A stretch of DNA of 64,000 nt from Hemerocallis citrina (lineage: Eukaryota; Streptophyta; Magnoliopsida; Asparagales; Asphodelaceae): the NCBI GenBank assembly GCA_017893485.1, contig CM030368.1:110615549-110679548 (forward strand). The letters are read 5' to 3'. Both the position numbers and the translations under genes were made by a program. Below the pieces are notes generated by a model, which ran no database searches, had not been told where the DNA came from, and saw nothing but the letters and a program-made list of their open reading frames with translations. Below are positions 45,304 through 58,519 of the stretch, in pieces. Positions within the stretch are counted from its first letter, which is position 1, and every line of letters starts with the position of its first letter.

Positions 45304-46520
45304 CATAATTTTTTGTGTACTTGTATACTTTTTTAGCTTTTTTTATCTCTACTATGCCACACGTGTTCAATAACAACAACGAAAAAATCTTTATTGTCAA
45401 TTGTTAATCATTCCTCTTGACACAACTCCGTTGGGCCATATCTTTCATCAAATTAATACTTTCAAATCCTTATTAATTGCTTCAACTTAAGTTTGTTTGG
45501 GTGTCAATTTTTGATCCTGTTGCTGATTTTTTGGTGTGGGAGCAATCAAATAATGAATTCTTTCTTAGGGAGGAAACTTACGATCTGAACCATCGATCAG
45601 ATCTGAATTGTGATGATTGAAGACTCATTGATCTGAATCTGAATAGTTAAGAACGTCTGCATCAAGATTTGGAAGGATAAAAATGTTCGGCGAACCTGCA
45701 CAAAGTCTAAACACTAGGGTTGGCCCCGAAGAAAGATCATGCAACGCTCAAGTCAGTAACTCAAAAAGGATATTAAAGTTCTAGTGGCAATAGATTGATT
45801 TCAAGTTACTAACTTATGTGTGTATGTGGTGGTGGGGGGCGGGGAGGGGGTTAGAGTATTTATGGGCCAGAAGTTAGTTACAAAAGATATTTAAAAAGAA
45901 TCTTTTAAGTTTAAACAACAGATTCCCATGGTTAATGTATATAATTAATTAATAAACCTGTTTAAGATGAGAGATTTGATTTCTAGCTTTAATCAGTTGG
46001 AAATCTCTCTTTCTTAGGTTGTAACATAGCCATAACTGTGGACCTGGTTGAACTGATGGGACTGGGTGCTGTCAATGTTCTTTTTGTAGGTTTGTAGTTG
46101 CTGTGAAATTAATGATATGTCCTTGAGAAGGTTTAAGATGCATGGTGAGATAGTGTGGCTTTGATTTTACCAACATCATAAGCCCTCTACTCCTAAAGGT
46201 TAGGTATCTAAGCCTTCGATGAGTCGTTTGCTATTTTTCGGGTGATTAGAATAACATACTAGAGCTTCATGGATGCTTAAAATCTTTTTTCGGGGCTTCT
46301 CTGGGTAGTAACTGTCTTCCAGAGCTTCAGAGTAATTTTCCTAGATATTTAAATAATTTTTAATTAAAATTTCTCCATATTTAATTATTTTTCAGAATTT
46401 ATAATTAGTTTTCAGATTTTTAATTAAATTTTCTAAATTTGTAATTATTTTTTAAAAATTTTAATTAAATTTTTTGAATTTATAATTATTAATTGAAATT
46501 TTAATAGAAAAATCCAAGGT
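45304..46520. other. Unassigned, possibly old LTR sequence
   Basis: 45480-45860 has the look of a retroelement or gene leader (GGCCCCGAAGAAAGATCATG, then a G-rich run at about 45828-45850), but no boundaries are visible. 46330-46500 is an AT-rich degenerate repeat of AATTTATAATTA-type units. No gene is seen. Confidence 0.3.
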
Positions 46521-46530
46521 AGACGCAAAG

Positions 46531-47255
46531 ATTGGAGCGATCTTGGTGGTTGGATCAAGCGGGTGCGAATTCTTACGAGATCGGGTGGCTAGGAAAGGCC
46601 AAAAGCTCTATGCTACACGGATCGCCTCCTCCTCGAGGAACGTTGGGATCAGCGTTTGTCGCGTAGCGCGCCGAGGAGGGGGCAAAAAAATTGGAGCGAT
46701 TCGAGGATAGAGGACAACGAGGACAACGGGCATGAATATCTAGGAGCGTCGAAAGCATGAGTCGGTTTGAAGTGGGTCCTCCTCAGCGTGATGAGCTCCT
46801 AGAGGGCATGCTGACACATGCTGATGTCAGCATGATGTCTTTTTTTGTCTTTTCCACCCGAGATGGAGAGAGCGATTTTTGGAGTAGATCCAATGGTGGA
46901 GGACAACGGGCGTGAATCACAAGGCAATCGAACGACTGAGGAGCGTCGAAAGTGTGAGTCTGTTCGGAGCGGGTCCTCCTTTGCGTGATCAAGCTGATTG
47001 GGGGTAGTCACGTCAGCATGATGTCATTTTTTAATCTTTTCTGCGATAGATAGAGAGTGCTATTTTTGGAGTAGATCCAACAGCGGATAACGAATGGCAC
47101 GAATCCTGCTTAGTGATCATCTTTTCTTCTCTGACCGGCGTGATCAAATGGTCAAGGAGCATCGAAAGTGTCGACCGGTTTGGTTCGAGTCTTCCTCAGC
47201 GTGATCAAGTTCCTCAGGGAAATGCTAATGTCAGCAATTTTTTTGGGTGACTGTT
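46531..47255. repeat. About 190-bp upstream repeats of a promoter
   Basis: GAGCGTCGAAAG-type landmarks at 46743, 46939 and 47156 and TTTTTGGAGTAGATCCAA-type landmarks at 46690 (diverged), 46869 and 47055 define three diverged units of roughly 185-215 bp. Each contains CCTCCTCAGCGTGATCAAG and ATGTCAGCATGATGTC-like parts. They stack directly upstream of the TATA box at 47328, as U3 enhancer repeats do. Confidence 0.7.
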
Positions 47256-47263
47256 GAACCGAT

Positions 47264-47294
47264 AGTTGGGCTCCCGACCGTTTGGAGCCCAACT
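47264..47294. promoter_or_regulatory. Perfect hairpin upstream of a TATA box
   Basis: Arms AGTTGGGCTCC and GGAGCCCAACT (11 bp) flank a 9-base loop, 34 bases upstream of TATATAA. It could be a palindromic factor-binding site. Confidence 0.7.
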
Positions 47295-47327
47295 GTTAGG
47301 TGGCCCAGGGGATTGGGGTTTCTCCCC

Positions 47328-47334
47328 TATATAA
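47328..47334 (+). promoter_or_regulatory. TATA box
   Basis: TATATAA lies in CCCCTATATAATCCCC, followed by a C/T-rich leader (CTTCTCACTTTGCTACACTC) with an expected start near 47360. Together with the repeats upstream it looks like a complete LTR-type promoter, though no LTR ends were recognised. Confidence 0.55.
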
Positions 47335-47399
47335 TCCCCACCCATCCTTCTCACTTTGCTACACTCTCTTCATTCTAAAGACTCTTTCCCTCTCCTTCA

Positions 47400-49190
47400 G
47401 ACTCTTTCTTTCTCTAGCATTTCAATTTTGTCCAGAGATCTTTTTCGGTGAAGGGAGTTTATAAAGCTTCGGTGTGTTTGGATGGTTTAGATAGTTTGAA
47501 AGAGAGGAAGGAGGAGGTGGTGAAGGATATGTCGTATAAGCATCGAATTTATTGAGGGTTTATTGGGAAGTGGTTAAAGATGAACGAATCGCATACGGTT
47601 TGTAGGTTCTTGATGCAGGTGGATAAGAGCAAGGAAACAAAGAAGGAAGAAGAATGAAAGGAATAAGAAACAATAAGAGGGAGTATGGAAGTTCAAAGTT
47701 AGGAGGGAAGATGGAGATGGTGATTCAATCACCTTATTCTCTCCTTCCTTCCACTCCTTTCTCCTTAAATAGTATATCTATGGAACATCAAACCCAATAA
47801 GATTGATCAAATGGGATTTTGTACACACAGCCTTATACTTGATTTAATTAGGTATTTGGATCAACCATAGTGTAGTACGTGATGAGTTGAACAACTGTGA
47901 AATTGGGATTCAAAGTAATGGTCTCGTTGGAAAGACAAATGACATCTAGGAATGAGATTCTAGAAGGGGAGAACCGAGGATATGTTTCATACAATTCACT
48001 TGGCCATTGGGGTTGAGTTTCCCATTATCGTGAACTATGACTTTGTTTAGATCATGTTGTGAGGTTTTTGGAGTATGTTCATGTAATTTCTTCTATTGTT
48101 GTCTTGTTTGGGATTGGTGTTTTGTAGCCTTGTAATTCAGGATATGTTTCATTATTTTTTTATTAATGAAACATGGCGACTATACTTTACATTTTCTTTA
48201 ACAAAAAAGAAAAAAAACAATTTAAAGCAAGTGAGATAATGTCTCATCCTTCTCCTTACACATACCACACTCGAGAGGACCTTTCCAATTTCTCCTTGCG
48301 AGGTTATCCATTGTTAGAATCACATTCATACATGTGAGCCTGTTAAAGATCCTGAACTTTAAGGGCACCTTGGACTTCTACACACAGTCCTTGACCCTAA
48401 CCTTCCCATTCATAGATGTAGACCTGACTAAGAATTCTACATTTCCCTTCTACACTAGTCCTATCGGTTGGGAATAATGTAGAGTTGGAATAAAAAAAAT
48501 GTTTTGGACTTTGAAGCACATAATCACTTTCTACAAGGATTTATTTGTCCCTACTCAAAGAGTGTGCTTTTGAGTTGCTGAAAAATAACATTTTAGGATA
48601 CAACAAAGTCTGTGAGAACCTGCAGAAAGCAAACCTAAAGATTCTCATAAATTTCTGGCGAAATTTTAGAGTTCTGGATATTAGAAAAAGATACATAGTA
48701 AGAGAAAGGTTTTCAGTGAATTGAAATGTAAATATTTGGAGCTATTTATAGAACTCAAAAGACATGGTAGTTCATAACAGTTGTGTCATTTTACCAACTG
48801 TTAAACAGTTAGAAACTGCCATTTGTAACTACCGATAAGGGGGTGTTAATCAGAGAGGATTTCAAAACTATGGTATGACTTTAGAATCTAGGTGATTTCA
48901 AAAGCAAATCAGGATGATTTCAAAAATCTTTATTATTTCATGTACATACCTAGTATGGTTTTGAAATTAACCAACCTGGATTTCCCACAATTTTTGGTAT
49001 TATTGTTATATATGAATAAGAGAATAAATAATAATGATATAAAATTATATTATTAATTATTGTTAAAATCATAATTACCAATAGGTGACACGGGCATTAC
49101 TAAAATTTAATGGTTGATATAAATTTAATTTTAAATGTATGATGAGATTATAGCTTGTGAGTTCTTACAACTCTTGCAATATTGTAGTAG
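47400..49190. other. No gene seen
   Basis: There is mixed AT-rich sequence with a purine-rich patch at 47640-47730. No domain-bearing frame, repeat family or terminus was recognised. Confidence 0.4.
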
Positions 49191-49569
49191 AATACTGTTA
49201 AATATTTTGATGTTAGATGACAGTATGGCAAACATAAAATAGGGTAAATTGCGAAAAAAACACCCGTATGTTATTGAGTCAACGCAGTTAACAACATCTA
49301 TATCTAGTCAATGCAAAAAAAAAAAGGACTACATAAAGGGGCTCACGAAAAGAGTTTCCATCAGTTGACTTGGTCAAATTCGTTTACCGACCAAAATGCC
49401 TCACTTTTAAAAAAATAATTTTCCCAACTAAAAACTCATTAACTCTTCATCTCCTTCTTCAAATCTAAAACTTTTGAGCTCCTCATCTCCTGAACTAAAC
49501 CAAAATTAAACCATGGCTTCGAAACTCAGGGGCGAATGAATGAATTTTGAGACAAAAGTGGTGGGAAAC
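49191..49569. other. Possible MULE-type end and spacer
   Basis: GGGTAAATTGCGAAAAAAACACC near 49242-49264 resembles the GGGTAAATT start of Mutator-like TIRs, but no partner is visible. An ATG at 49513 opens only a few codons. Confidence 0.3.
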
Positions 49570-52487
49570 TATAGCACCCCGGATCCCCGTTACCGGACAT
49601 CCGTGACACCACCAGAATCTTTTTCTTCAAATGCATCTCAAGACAGTAATAACACGGAAATTTAAAAACTTTTTATTGCCAAATAAAATTATTACATCAC
49701 CAATTACAATTATCACCTGTTCTTGAACAAGGAATGCAAATTACATTAACTCATTACAACTTATTACAAAATATTTACAGACTCCACTTGTAAAGCTGTT
49801 AGCTGTCTTCTAGAACGGTAGTCAGCTGATTACCGCCGGAACACCACTGAGTCGTCAATCTGCTTCCCTGGAACGTGCCCTTCGGCTTGAGTCTCCCACT
49901 GCGCGACTCTGATATTTATGCACCTGCTCGAATGGTAGGTAAGTACACTGCTCCTCCATTTGGATGTCTGCATTCCCGATCTAGTTTCCAGCACCTAATT
50001 GAGTGGGCACGTCAGTACTTATACTGACGCAATGCTCATAAGAAACAATGATCTCCAACTAGCAATCACAATCAGCCTTTATTGAAAACAGAAACGTGCA
50101 TCCTAATTTTCTAGTGTCAATGTATGCCATGACCTGAAGTCTAATGCATAGTACATAATGCACAGAAAATAGATGCACTTAGTCAAATGTCAGCAAGACT
50201 TTGGACACGCATGCATTCCATACTACATATGCTCCAAATCAAGCGTCTTCACCAGTTTCAGATTTTTGAACTCTTGCCATGCAATACATTCTACTATTGT
50301 ACTCAACCTGTTCCTGATAGATACAATCGTGGCTGGTGAATCCTGTAGTTATTATTGCTAAACACAATTGTCTCCCCATTTTCCACTAGTGCCCCAATCC
50401 AGTCTATAACACACCAAATGCCATGACGATCTTACAGATATATAACCGCATATCTATGGCACCGAAGATCCATCGGACAGCAGCCCCATGGTCCGTTCGT
50501 GTCCACTCAACATAAGAATATGACGGCCTCGAGGGTCTGATCCCCTTATCCGACAGGAACCCTCCCGTTCTTACCACGGCACTTTAGGAATCAACAGTGC
50601 GAGATACACACCGCAACACGTATTCCTAATGACAGGAAGAGACAACCCTGGTTATCACTGCCTAGTGCTGGCCTTTAGAACAAGTCAGATTATAGGGAAT
50701 CACCCCTAACATCAACTCGGTTTTCAAGCAAAAAGTAAAGAATTACAATATGAAATAACATTAGTTGCTAAAATATGCGAGTTTGTCAAATCATGCACAG
50801 TGTATAACAATGATTAAGCCCAAACAGTTCTGTTAAAATAACTAATCACGACGAACTGATGTTCATTGATTGCCAACACCTCTGTAGGTCTTCGACCTAA
50901 TGTCCCCAGTCGCGACCCTCAGCGAGCAATACAACGACGCTCAAGGGAGTGCCTCATACCCGGTAATAGAGGTGAAACACACACAATTTATTTATATCCA
51001 TTCATTGGCAGACCTAGGCATCAACACATTCAAGATGAGGCAGATAACCTGGCCTATCAACCCCAAACACCGGCGATCCGATCTCCATTGTTCGCTACCA
51101 CCTCTGTCTCAGGTCTCATACAGTATCCCGACCCGCGGTCCACCTTCCCTCGGTAAACGATCCAACGACGCACAGGAAGATTACTATCTCTCGAGGTGGA
51201 AATAAATCATTCACAATACTTTCCAACTGGGTTGATTGTCCTAGGTTATCACAACATAGACTAGCTCCAAGCTATACTAGCTACGCCGCCACATACCACA
51301 AATCGACCATACGGCTTTTCTCCCAACTTACTCATGTGTCCACCATGAGTACCAAGCACAAGAATCTCATATAAGTTCCAAATAAAGTGCTTAAATAGGG
51401 ACAATCATCCAACATCTTCAAACTCAAATTAACTTAGTCATAAATCCTGTAGCATGCAGAAAAATTTCATAATTTATGCTCCACTTATCGGAATCCAACA
51501 AAATTAGATTTTCTAGAAAGGTGGGAACCTCTACTACAAAATTCCTAGTTGACAACCTTCTCAAATTTCTTATAGAACTCAAGTTTCCTGATTTCAAACA
51601 CATGCTTGAAATCGAACAAGACAACAAGTTTGCTAAAACTTGTAACATCCATAACTTTCAAAATACAACTTGGAATTGCATGATATTGCCCATTTTGGAA
51701 AGCTAAGACCCAATACTACAAGTTTCTAGTTAACTATTTCTTCAGTTTCAGCCATGTAGAAGCTATAAAAACCCTATATATTATCAGCTGTGCATTTCTC
51801 CATAAAATTACTGCATCTTGCCATCAACATAAAAACTTGTTCACTTGTCGGAATTACTCGATTCTAGATTCTATGGAAAGCTGGGAGTATATACTACAAC
51901 TTCCTAGTTGAACATATCCTCAGATTCATCCATTAAAATAATCTAAAACTCCAATTTCTATCAGGTTACACACAGGGAAATGAGTTCCCCTACAAAAACC
52001 TAGTCATTCAATTAAGACTGGTTCTGCCCAAACTTAGGAAAATCATAACTTCTGCTATACAAACTGGAATTTCATGATTCAAGACATTTTGGAAATCTAA
52101 TACTCTCTACTACAAATCTCTAGTTGATCATTCCTTCAGATTCTACTCGTACAATTCCAGAATTTCATAATGTCACTGACTACTCAAAAGCTGAACTAAA
52201 CTGAATATAGTCTGATCAAAATTCATAATCAATTTAACCACAAGTCCAATACTTATGAAATTTAAGTCTAACATACTCAAAAATTACATTCAAATTCATA
52301 ATACACCGAGAGTTATGGTTCTTCAAACTTAGCACAAAATTCCCATCTATTTTCAGATAGGGTGTCTACATTCCTATACAAATTATTTTTAAAACTCCAT
52401 CAAATGTTATCTAACAATTTAAAAATTTTAGAATCATGGTCTAGACTCAAACCACAAGCTACAGTAAAAATTACATTGCATGATTGT
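49570..52487 (-). mobile_element. LTR II fragment, minus strand, cut at the LARD
   Basis: On the minus strand it ends GGGGTGCTATA at 49570 (expected CTACA; one G-to-A change on the plus strand). 50250-50660 matches the 5250-5640 region of LTR II (CACGGCACTTTAGGAATCAAC against CACGGTACTTCAGGAATTAAC). No PBS is present to the left, so it is a 3' or solo LTR. Its start half is missing where the LARD begins. Confidence 0.65.
51480..52165. repeat. Degenerate repeat of about 180-215 bp in LTR II
   Basis: The landmark GGAAAGCT(G)GG..., ACTACAA.TTCCTAGTTGA, TTC.TCAGATT recurs at about 51515, 51697, 51873 and 52090 with much divergence. Confidence 0.6.
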
Positions 52488-55400
52488 TGTCACGCCCTGC
52501 TTCCCAAAAATATGGAATACGATTTCGTGACGAAGCCCAGCGAATGATTTTAACATCATCCATAAGCTGTAGGATCGACTTAGCATCACAACAAGAACAT
52601 AACGAGATATATATGCAACCAAGTATGCATGAATAATTTATTAAGCAACAGAAAACAATTGAAAACAAATAATAATGTCCACATAGTTTTCAAGTCTGGA
52701 TCAATTGTAAAACTCGGGAACGTAGCCCGTTACAAGTCTTAAGTAGCAAGAATAAATAATTCAAGAAAAACAATTAATCTAAACAAGTCCTGCCTCCACT
52801 TGAAAGCTAAAATTTCTGCTCACCAATCCCAGCAGGTAGTTCGTCTCCAAAGTCTGCTTAATAAATAAAAAGGGAAAAATAGGGAAAACAAAAGAAAATG
52901 TCCTTAGTGCAAGCTAGGGCCACAAATAGTAAAAACGAGTACAAGTAATGGGGAACAAGAATTGGAATCAAGAATGTAACAGGGATACAACAAGTAGTGG
53001 AAAAACCAAGAACTAGCTAGCAAGAGGGACATCCTAGTAAACAGGTTGGATAACAACTGCTAATAGTAAAACACATGACAAGTGAACCTGTAGGGGTATC
53101 TAACATCAAGTGACAAGTCTCAAGTCTAGTGTCAAGTAACAAGTGCCAAGTCTAGTGTCAAAATTTTATTTCAAGTGTCAAGTCTCAAGTAACAAGTTGT
53201 CAAGTATCAAGTAACAAGTTGTCGAGTATCAGGTAACAAGTTGTAAAGTATCAGGTAACATGTATCAAGTTCAAGTTTCAGGTTTCAAGTCTCATCTATC
53301 ATGTTTCATGTATCATATCATCAAGTATCAAGTAACAGGTGTCATGTTCAAGTTTCATATTCGAGTCTTGTAGTCATTACTATCTAGGTAGCACTTCATG
53401 CATCCATCTTTTTACTACATGGTTGCTATAGACAATGCAATTTCGTTTAAACCTAGTAATGGATTTTATAGGGTAGCGTACTCAGGTATCAAGTATCAAG
53501 CAAGCCATGGTTCATGAATCAGAAATTAAATAACAAGTTCACGAAGCAAGTTCGCGAATCCACTAACAAGTTCAAGAACCGCACAATGGGTTCATGAATC
53601 AAACAAGTTCATGAGCCAAGTAACTGACTCCATAAATCGAACAAGATACAACAAGTTCATGAACCAAGTATTTGGGAAACACGGGCCCCCTTCCGAGTAC
53701 ACTAACCTGTATTGTCCACTCTATAGTCTTTCCCATAACCCTGGCTTGTTACTTTTATTAATTCTTATCAAGCAAGCATACATATGGAAAATATTGTAAA
53801 TTAATTCTAAGAAAAATTGGAGATGTCCTATAGGGTTTCCAGCAATTACATATAAAATTTCATGTCCAACGCTTGCTGTTTACACAGCTAAATTAATTCG
53901 CAAAGTAAAGGTGTACAGCAGTTTTTGCGAATCTGTGCCTACCGACACAGCTGTAGTAAAACTGCAATAACTCCTAGACCGTAACTCCAAATTCAAAAAT
54001 TTTGGAGTCTAACGACATCTAGACATTCAGGGCTACATCTTCTATTCAGGTCTCGGGTTCAGATTCTAATGTTAAATGGGTCGAAACTCGAAACAACAAA
54101 AGAAGATTCAGGACAGCAACATGTGGGAATAACTTACTAGTATAGATTTTATGAAAATTTGTTATTAGGCGTCTAAGTTATTGTGTGATATAAATACATG
54201 ATATTGGTGGTTCAAACAATAAGTAATAATTATTTTCCAAGTCAAATGGTTGCAAGATCATCAAACACAAAAAGTAACATGTGTCTACAAATCTAGGGCT
54301 CCTTAATCTCATGTGTTCATGTGTTCAAGGGGTAAAAGAGTCCAAGTAATTATAATTTAACACAATGAAATTTTTGTGACTCTTAGAATTATAAAATTTC
54401 GGAGGTTTAATATTGATCAACAACGATAGTCAAGAAGCAGTCACAATTTCTAACTATTTGTAGTATTTTTCAAGGGGTGCTTGTACTAGAACAAAAATGT
54501 GTACAAGTAGAATACTTGCCTTGATTGACGACGATTAGATCAACTTGCTGAAGAAAGGTGGATCGAAAAATCCCGGAAGGAGTCTCCCAAAAACACGTGT
54601 GAAGCACGTGCGAAATCAACCGTAGATCGAGTTTTCCCCCCACACCAGATCGTCCAGAACAGCAAACGGCAAGGTGGGATTTGGTGCTGCAAAACAGCAA
54701 AGCAGCAAACGCAGCGAATCGGATCGCTTCCTCACAGCAGATCTTAGGCTGAACAGGAAACAGCAATCCCGGGATTCGCTGTGGCAAAACACCAAGCAGC
54801 GATCTGATTGGCTCGATCGCACGAATCTTGAAGCGATCTGACGCCTGAGATTGGATCTCGCCCAATTCAGCGTCTTCTTCCTCTTCGTTCTCTTCTTCGA
54901 CGAACCAGCAAGCGAGGGAGAGGGAAGGCGAGGGTTCTTCGACGGTGGCTTTGTGATTGTGGCGACGCGACGGCGTGGCTGCGACGGCCACGGAGAGGCG
55001 GCGACGAATGTGGAGGGCGACGCGTGTGGCTCTGTTCGTGGTTCGAACAGGGGAGGAGTTTGGGGGAGTGGTTCGGGGTGTTAGCGGCATGGACGGAGGT
55101 CGGGGAGGATGAGGGGGAGATGAGGCGCTAGAGGGTGGAGGTTGCAGGCGGAGAAAATGGGTCGGGTTCGAGAGTTTGGGGATGGCGAATGGTGGATGAT
55201 GGGTTTGGGAGTTTGGGTTCGATGGATGAAGGCTCTGGGAATGACGCAGGCGATGGTGGTTGTGAGATGGCGGTGGGGTTGACGAGGAGCGGGGTCGTGG
55301 TGATGAGGAGACGAAGGAGAGAGGCGATCGGAGGTAGGGGAAGTGGGTTCTGTGAGCGAAAAGAGCGGAGGAAGGGAAATGGGGTAGCGGCGCGGTGAGT

Positions 55401-55757
55401 TAGGTTTACACAGTAAATGGGGGGGTTAGGGTTAGGGTTAGGAGATAGGGTTTATATAGTGCGGGTTTCGGGTTTTGGGTATCAGGGTATCCGAATTGAA
55501 TAGGACCCAGCATGAGAATTGGTCAAAATGCAATAAAATGGGGAATAAAGAGATAAATGAGAAGAAATAGTCAATTCTTCATGAAGAATGACACAAAGTG
55601 CATGCAAATGAATTCGATAAAAGGACTAAGAATTGAATCGAAAACAATTTGATGATTTTATTCGAATAGAAACAAAATACTGGATCACAAATTTATAAAG
55701 AGTACAATGGGGAAAAATACAGTATAAAAATACAAATATGGGGAAATAGGAGTTACA
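52488..55757 (-). mobile_element. 3' LTR of a LARD (3.27 kb)
   Basis: On the minus strand it runs from TGTAACTCCTATTTCCCC at 55757 to GGGCGTGACA at 52488, next to an A/G-rich tract at 55758-55772. It is matched along its whole length by 59585-62853 with only scattered differences. In order it has a TTA-poor start, an AACCCGCACTATATAAACCC TATA region (about 55455), CCCTAA repeats, a GC island (54870-55400), and a CAAGT-rich repeat field (53100-53330). The last 100 bases resemble those of LTR I at 36615. The 206-codon frame at 54470-55090 is broken in the sister LTR. Confidence 0.9.
53095..53345. repeat. CAAGT-based low-complexity repeat in the LARD LTR
   Basis: CAAGTNNCAAGTAACAAGTTGT-like words repeat every 10-25 bases. 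The sister copy lies at 60185-60435, so the repeat predates the insertion. Confidence 0.85.
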
Positions 55758-56119
55758 AATCCTTCCCACCTTACACAAAAATTTCGTCCTTGAAATTTGC
55801 ATAGGCGGTACATAGGACAGGGTAAAAGCAACTTAGGGGAGGGTAACAAACAAGGGATCCAAAGAAAAGTCAACTTGGTGGTAACACCAAAATAAGAAGG
55901 GAGTGGATAACAACGATGTCAAATGAAATGCATGAAAGAGAATCGACGGTATCAAAAGGAAATAACAACACGAGATAATAAAGCACAATAAAAGTCGGCA
56001 GAACTGAAATCAGAGAGGGAGAGGACCGGGAAGAATCAAACCATTCAGTGAATCAACGGATGGCGATGAATACAAGGGACAGAGAGGGAGGCAACAATAC
56101 AAAGGACTAGTTGCAACAA

Positions 56120-56270
56120 GGGAATCTCGGGACCTACGGGTTATGGCCCACCACGCTTCCGCTGCGACACTTTGATGGTGACGTTCCAAGCTCCAGACAT
56201 GTTGTTGTAGAACACGTGACTCCAAGCGACGATCCAAGCAGGAATAAAAGGATGAGACATCAAGATCGAA
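56120..56270 (-). other. Conserved internal block of LARD-like elements (second copy)
   Basis: On the minus strand it reads GTCGCAGCGGAAGCGTGGTG and GGGCCATAACCCGTAGGT. It aligns with 32797-32925, including the upstream CTGCTTGGATCGTC part, better than the sequence on either side does. Confidence 0.65.
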
Positions 56271-58177
56271 GAGAGTATGGGTTCCAAATAGAGATAGGCA
56301 ATAATGCAAAATGGATATAAGGCTTGAGCTTCAATCTTCATAATTAGAAGATAGAATACATATCAAAACTAATGGTCTTTAACAGAAATAATAACACAAC
56401 AAATATCAATAATAATAATATCAATAGTAACAGAATAATAATAACAATAATAAAAATGAATATAACAATGATAATAATAAAATTAGTAATAATAGTAACA
56501 AAATAATAATAATACTGATGGAACTGCGATGAGTCCCAGGACCACGGATTGGTGTGCGTATCGATCATAAAAGCTTAACAGATTTAATACGTGATCTAAC
56601 CCTTTATAGCAGAATCTAGGGTTCACGAATTATACCTGCGATGAGAAGAAGACGATAGTTTCTAGCAACCTCGAGCCGTCAGCGACCCCAAGATCTTCTG
56701 CACGTATTCCTTCCTCGGGTTGGACGTCGGGTGGGCGACGGTCTCCCAACCTTTCTTCTCCTTGGCTGACCTCTCTTTCTCTCCTTACATGAATCACGAA
56801 TTTAGAGAAAACTTCTTATCTCTGATAATCATATGACGGCCAGAGAATAGAGGATATATATATAAGGCTACGGCAGGGACCATGAGGAGAAATTAGGGTT
56901 AGGTCTCCTAACGAATCTGGGTATCCCGTGTTCAGCCCGAACACACAACCCAGGCCCATTAACAATAGCTCGGTCCACTAAAGAGCTATTGTTGCACTAC
57001 CTTCCTAATCCCAAATTATATTTATGGGCTCCTTTTATTATATGCTCGTTCAGCTCCCCATGTTAAGATATCGAATGTCCGTCGATCAAATTAAGTTACT
57101 GACAACTATATTGATCAACATCTTTTATCCTTAAGTAGTACCACTCAACATTATTTGTCATGTCGGATGTAATCCACCTGCAGGGTTTTCATGACAATCC
57201 TTATGAGCTCTTTAAGGGGACATCATAAACCCGATGTATCGGGACATGGATTCCTTTTACAATCAACAGCCCATCATACATACAATGCTATTACCCAATT
57301 TATAGAGGTTGTTGATCCATAATGAATCTCACTCTTTTATGAGTCAAAGTAATGCACACTGCATGTATATGTCTGTTATTATATCTGGATTAAGAGCATA
57401 AGCATCCATAATAACAGAGGTGTTTGTTCTCTTTTGTAGTCAGTACAAAGAGAACAACCTCAAGTGGTCATGTTCAATACACACAAAGTGTACTAGTGTA
57501 AACCTATAATCAAGATAGACTAATACCAGATTACACTACAACCTTTCCAATGGATTGTCCAAGTTCGTCTAGGTTGTGAACTATTTATATATTCCATAGG
57601 GAACTGATAATATGATCTTCTGTGTGTCACCTCACACCATATTATCAACCTTATAGAATATCAGATACTTGCATTAATATTATAATAAACACAATATGCA
57701 AACATATGCCCATATGATTCTCATTCAAAAAAAAATAAGGAAATAAAGTTAATACAAAAGTGATGCTTTCAGTATATAACCCTAACAAATACAATAATAA
57801 TAACAGAAATCAAAGTCTTTATAATCATACAGGTAACAATAACATAATAAAAATATCAGCAATACTAATAATAACGATAACACATACATGACATAATAGA
57901 ATTCAACACATTCATGAAAATAATGCAATAATAATGATAATGATAGCACTAAAAATAATATCAACAATGATAATAATAATAATGATAATAGCAATAATAA
58001 TAATATCAATAAAGTAACAGTATTAATAATAATGAAAATAATAACAGTAATAAAGATAATGAAAACAATAATAATAACATCAATTGAAATGACAATAATA
58101 ATAATAATACCAATAATAACGAAAATATTCTTTTACCATCAGTTTCATTATATAAGTAACGAGTCTTGAAATATCAA

Positions 58178-58519
58178 TTAGTAATAGGTAGAAAATCTTG
58201 CCTCCTTAACATCAAGTTGCATATTTGCCTTCACGACATCAGGTTGCAGGTTGCCGTATGGGTATTCGGTTGCACATTGTGCCTCCCCGACATCCAGTTG
58301 CAATTTGCCTCCATTGACATCGAGTTGCATATTTGCCATCTCGACATTAGGTTGCACCGAAGTGATGAAATGTATATAAAATTGAGCATGCTCAGGCTCA
58401 AAACAAAATAATAATAATAATAATAGTAACGATAAAAATGATAATACCAATAACAATAAAAATGACAAAATAATGATACTAATAACAATAAGAACAACAA
58501 TGATAAGAACAATGATCAT
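58178..58519 (-). other. 27-bp tandem repeat keeping a 9-residue frame
   Basis: The landmark GACATC..GTTGCA recurs at 58209, 58236, 58290, 58317 and 58344, with a diverged unit at 58263: exactly 27 bp each, six units (58205-58366). On the minus strand the frame reads QLDVNGGKL-QLDVGEAQC-ATEYPYGNL-QPDVVKANM-QLDVKEARF, nine residues per unit. The rest of the 113-codon frame is TTA-repeat-derived Leu/Ile/Val. Coding is possible but unproven. Confidence 0.6.

Noticed and set aside
54470..55090. 206-codon frame in the LARD LTR
   Set aside because: The sister LTR (61564-62180) is broken in the same frame, so it is not maintained.
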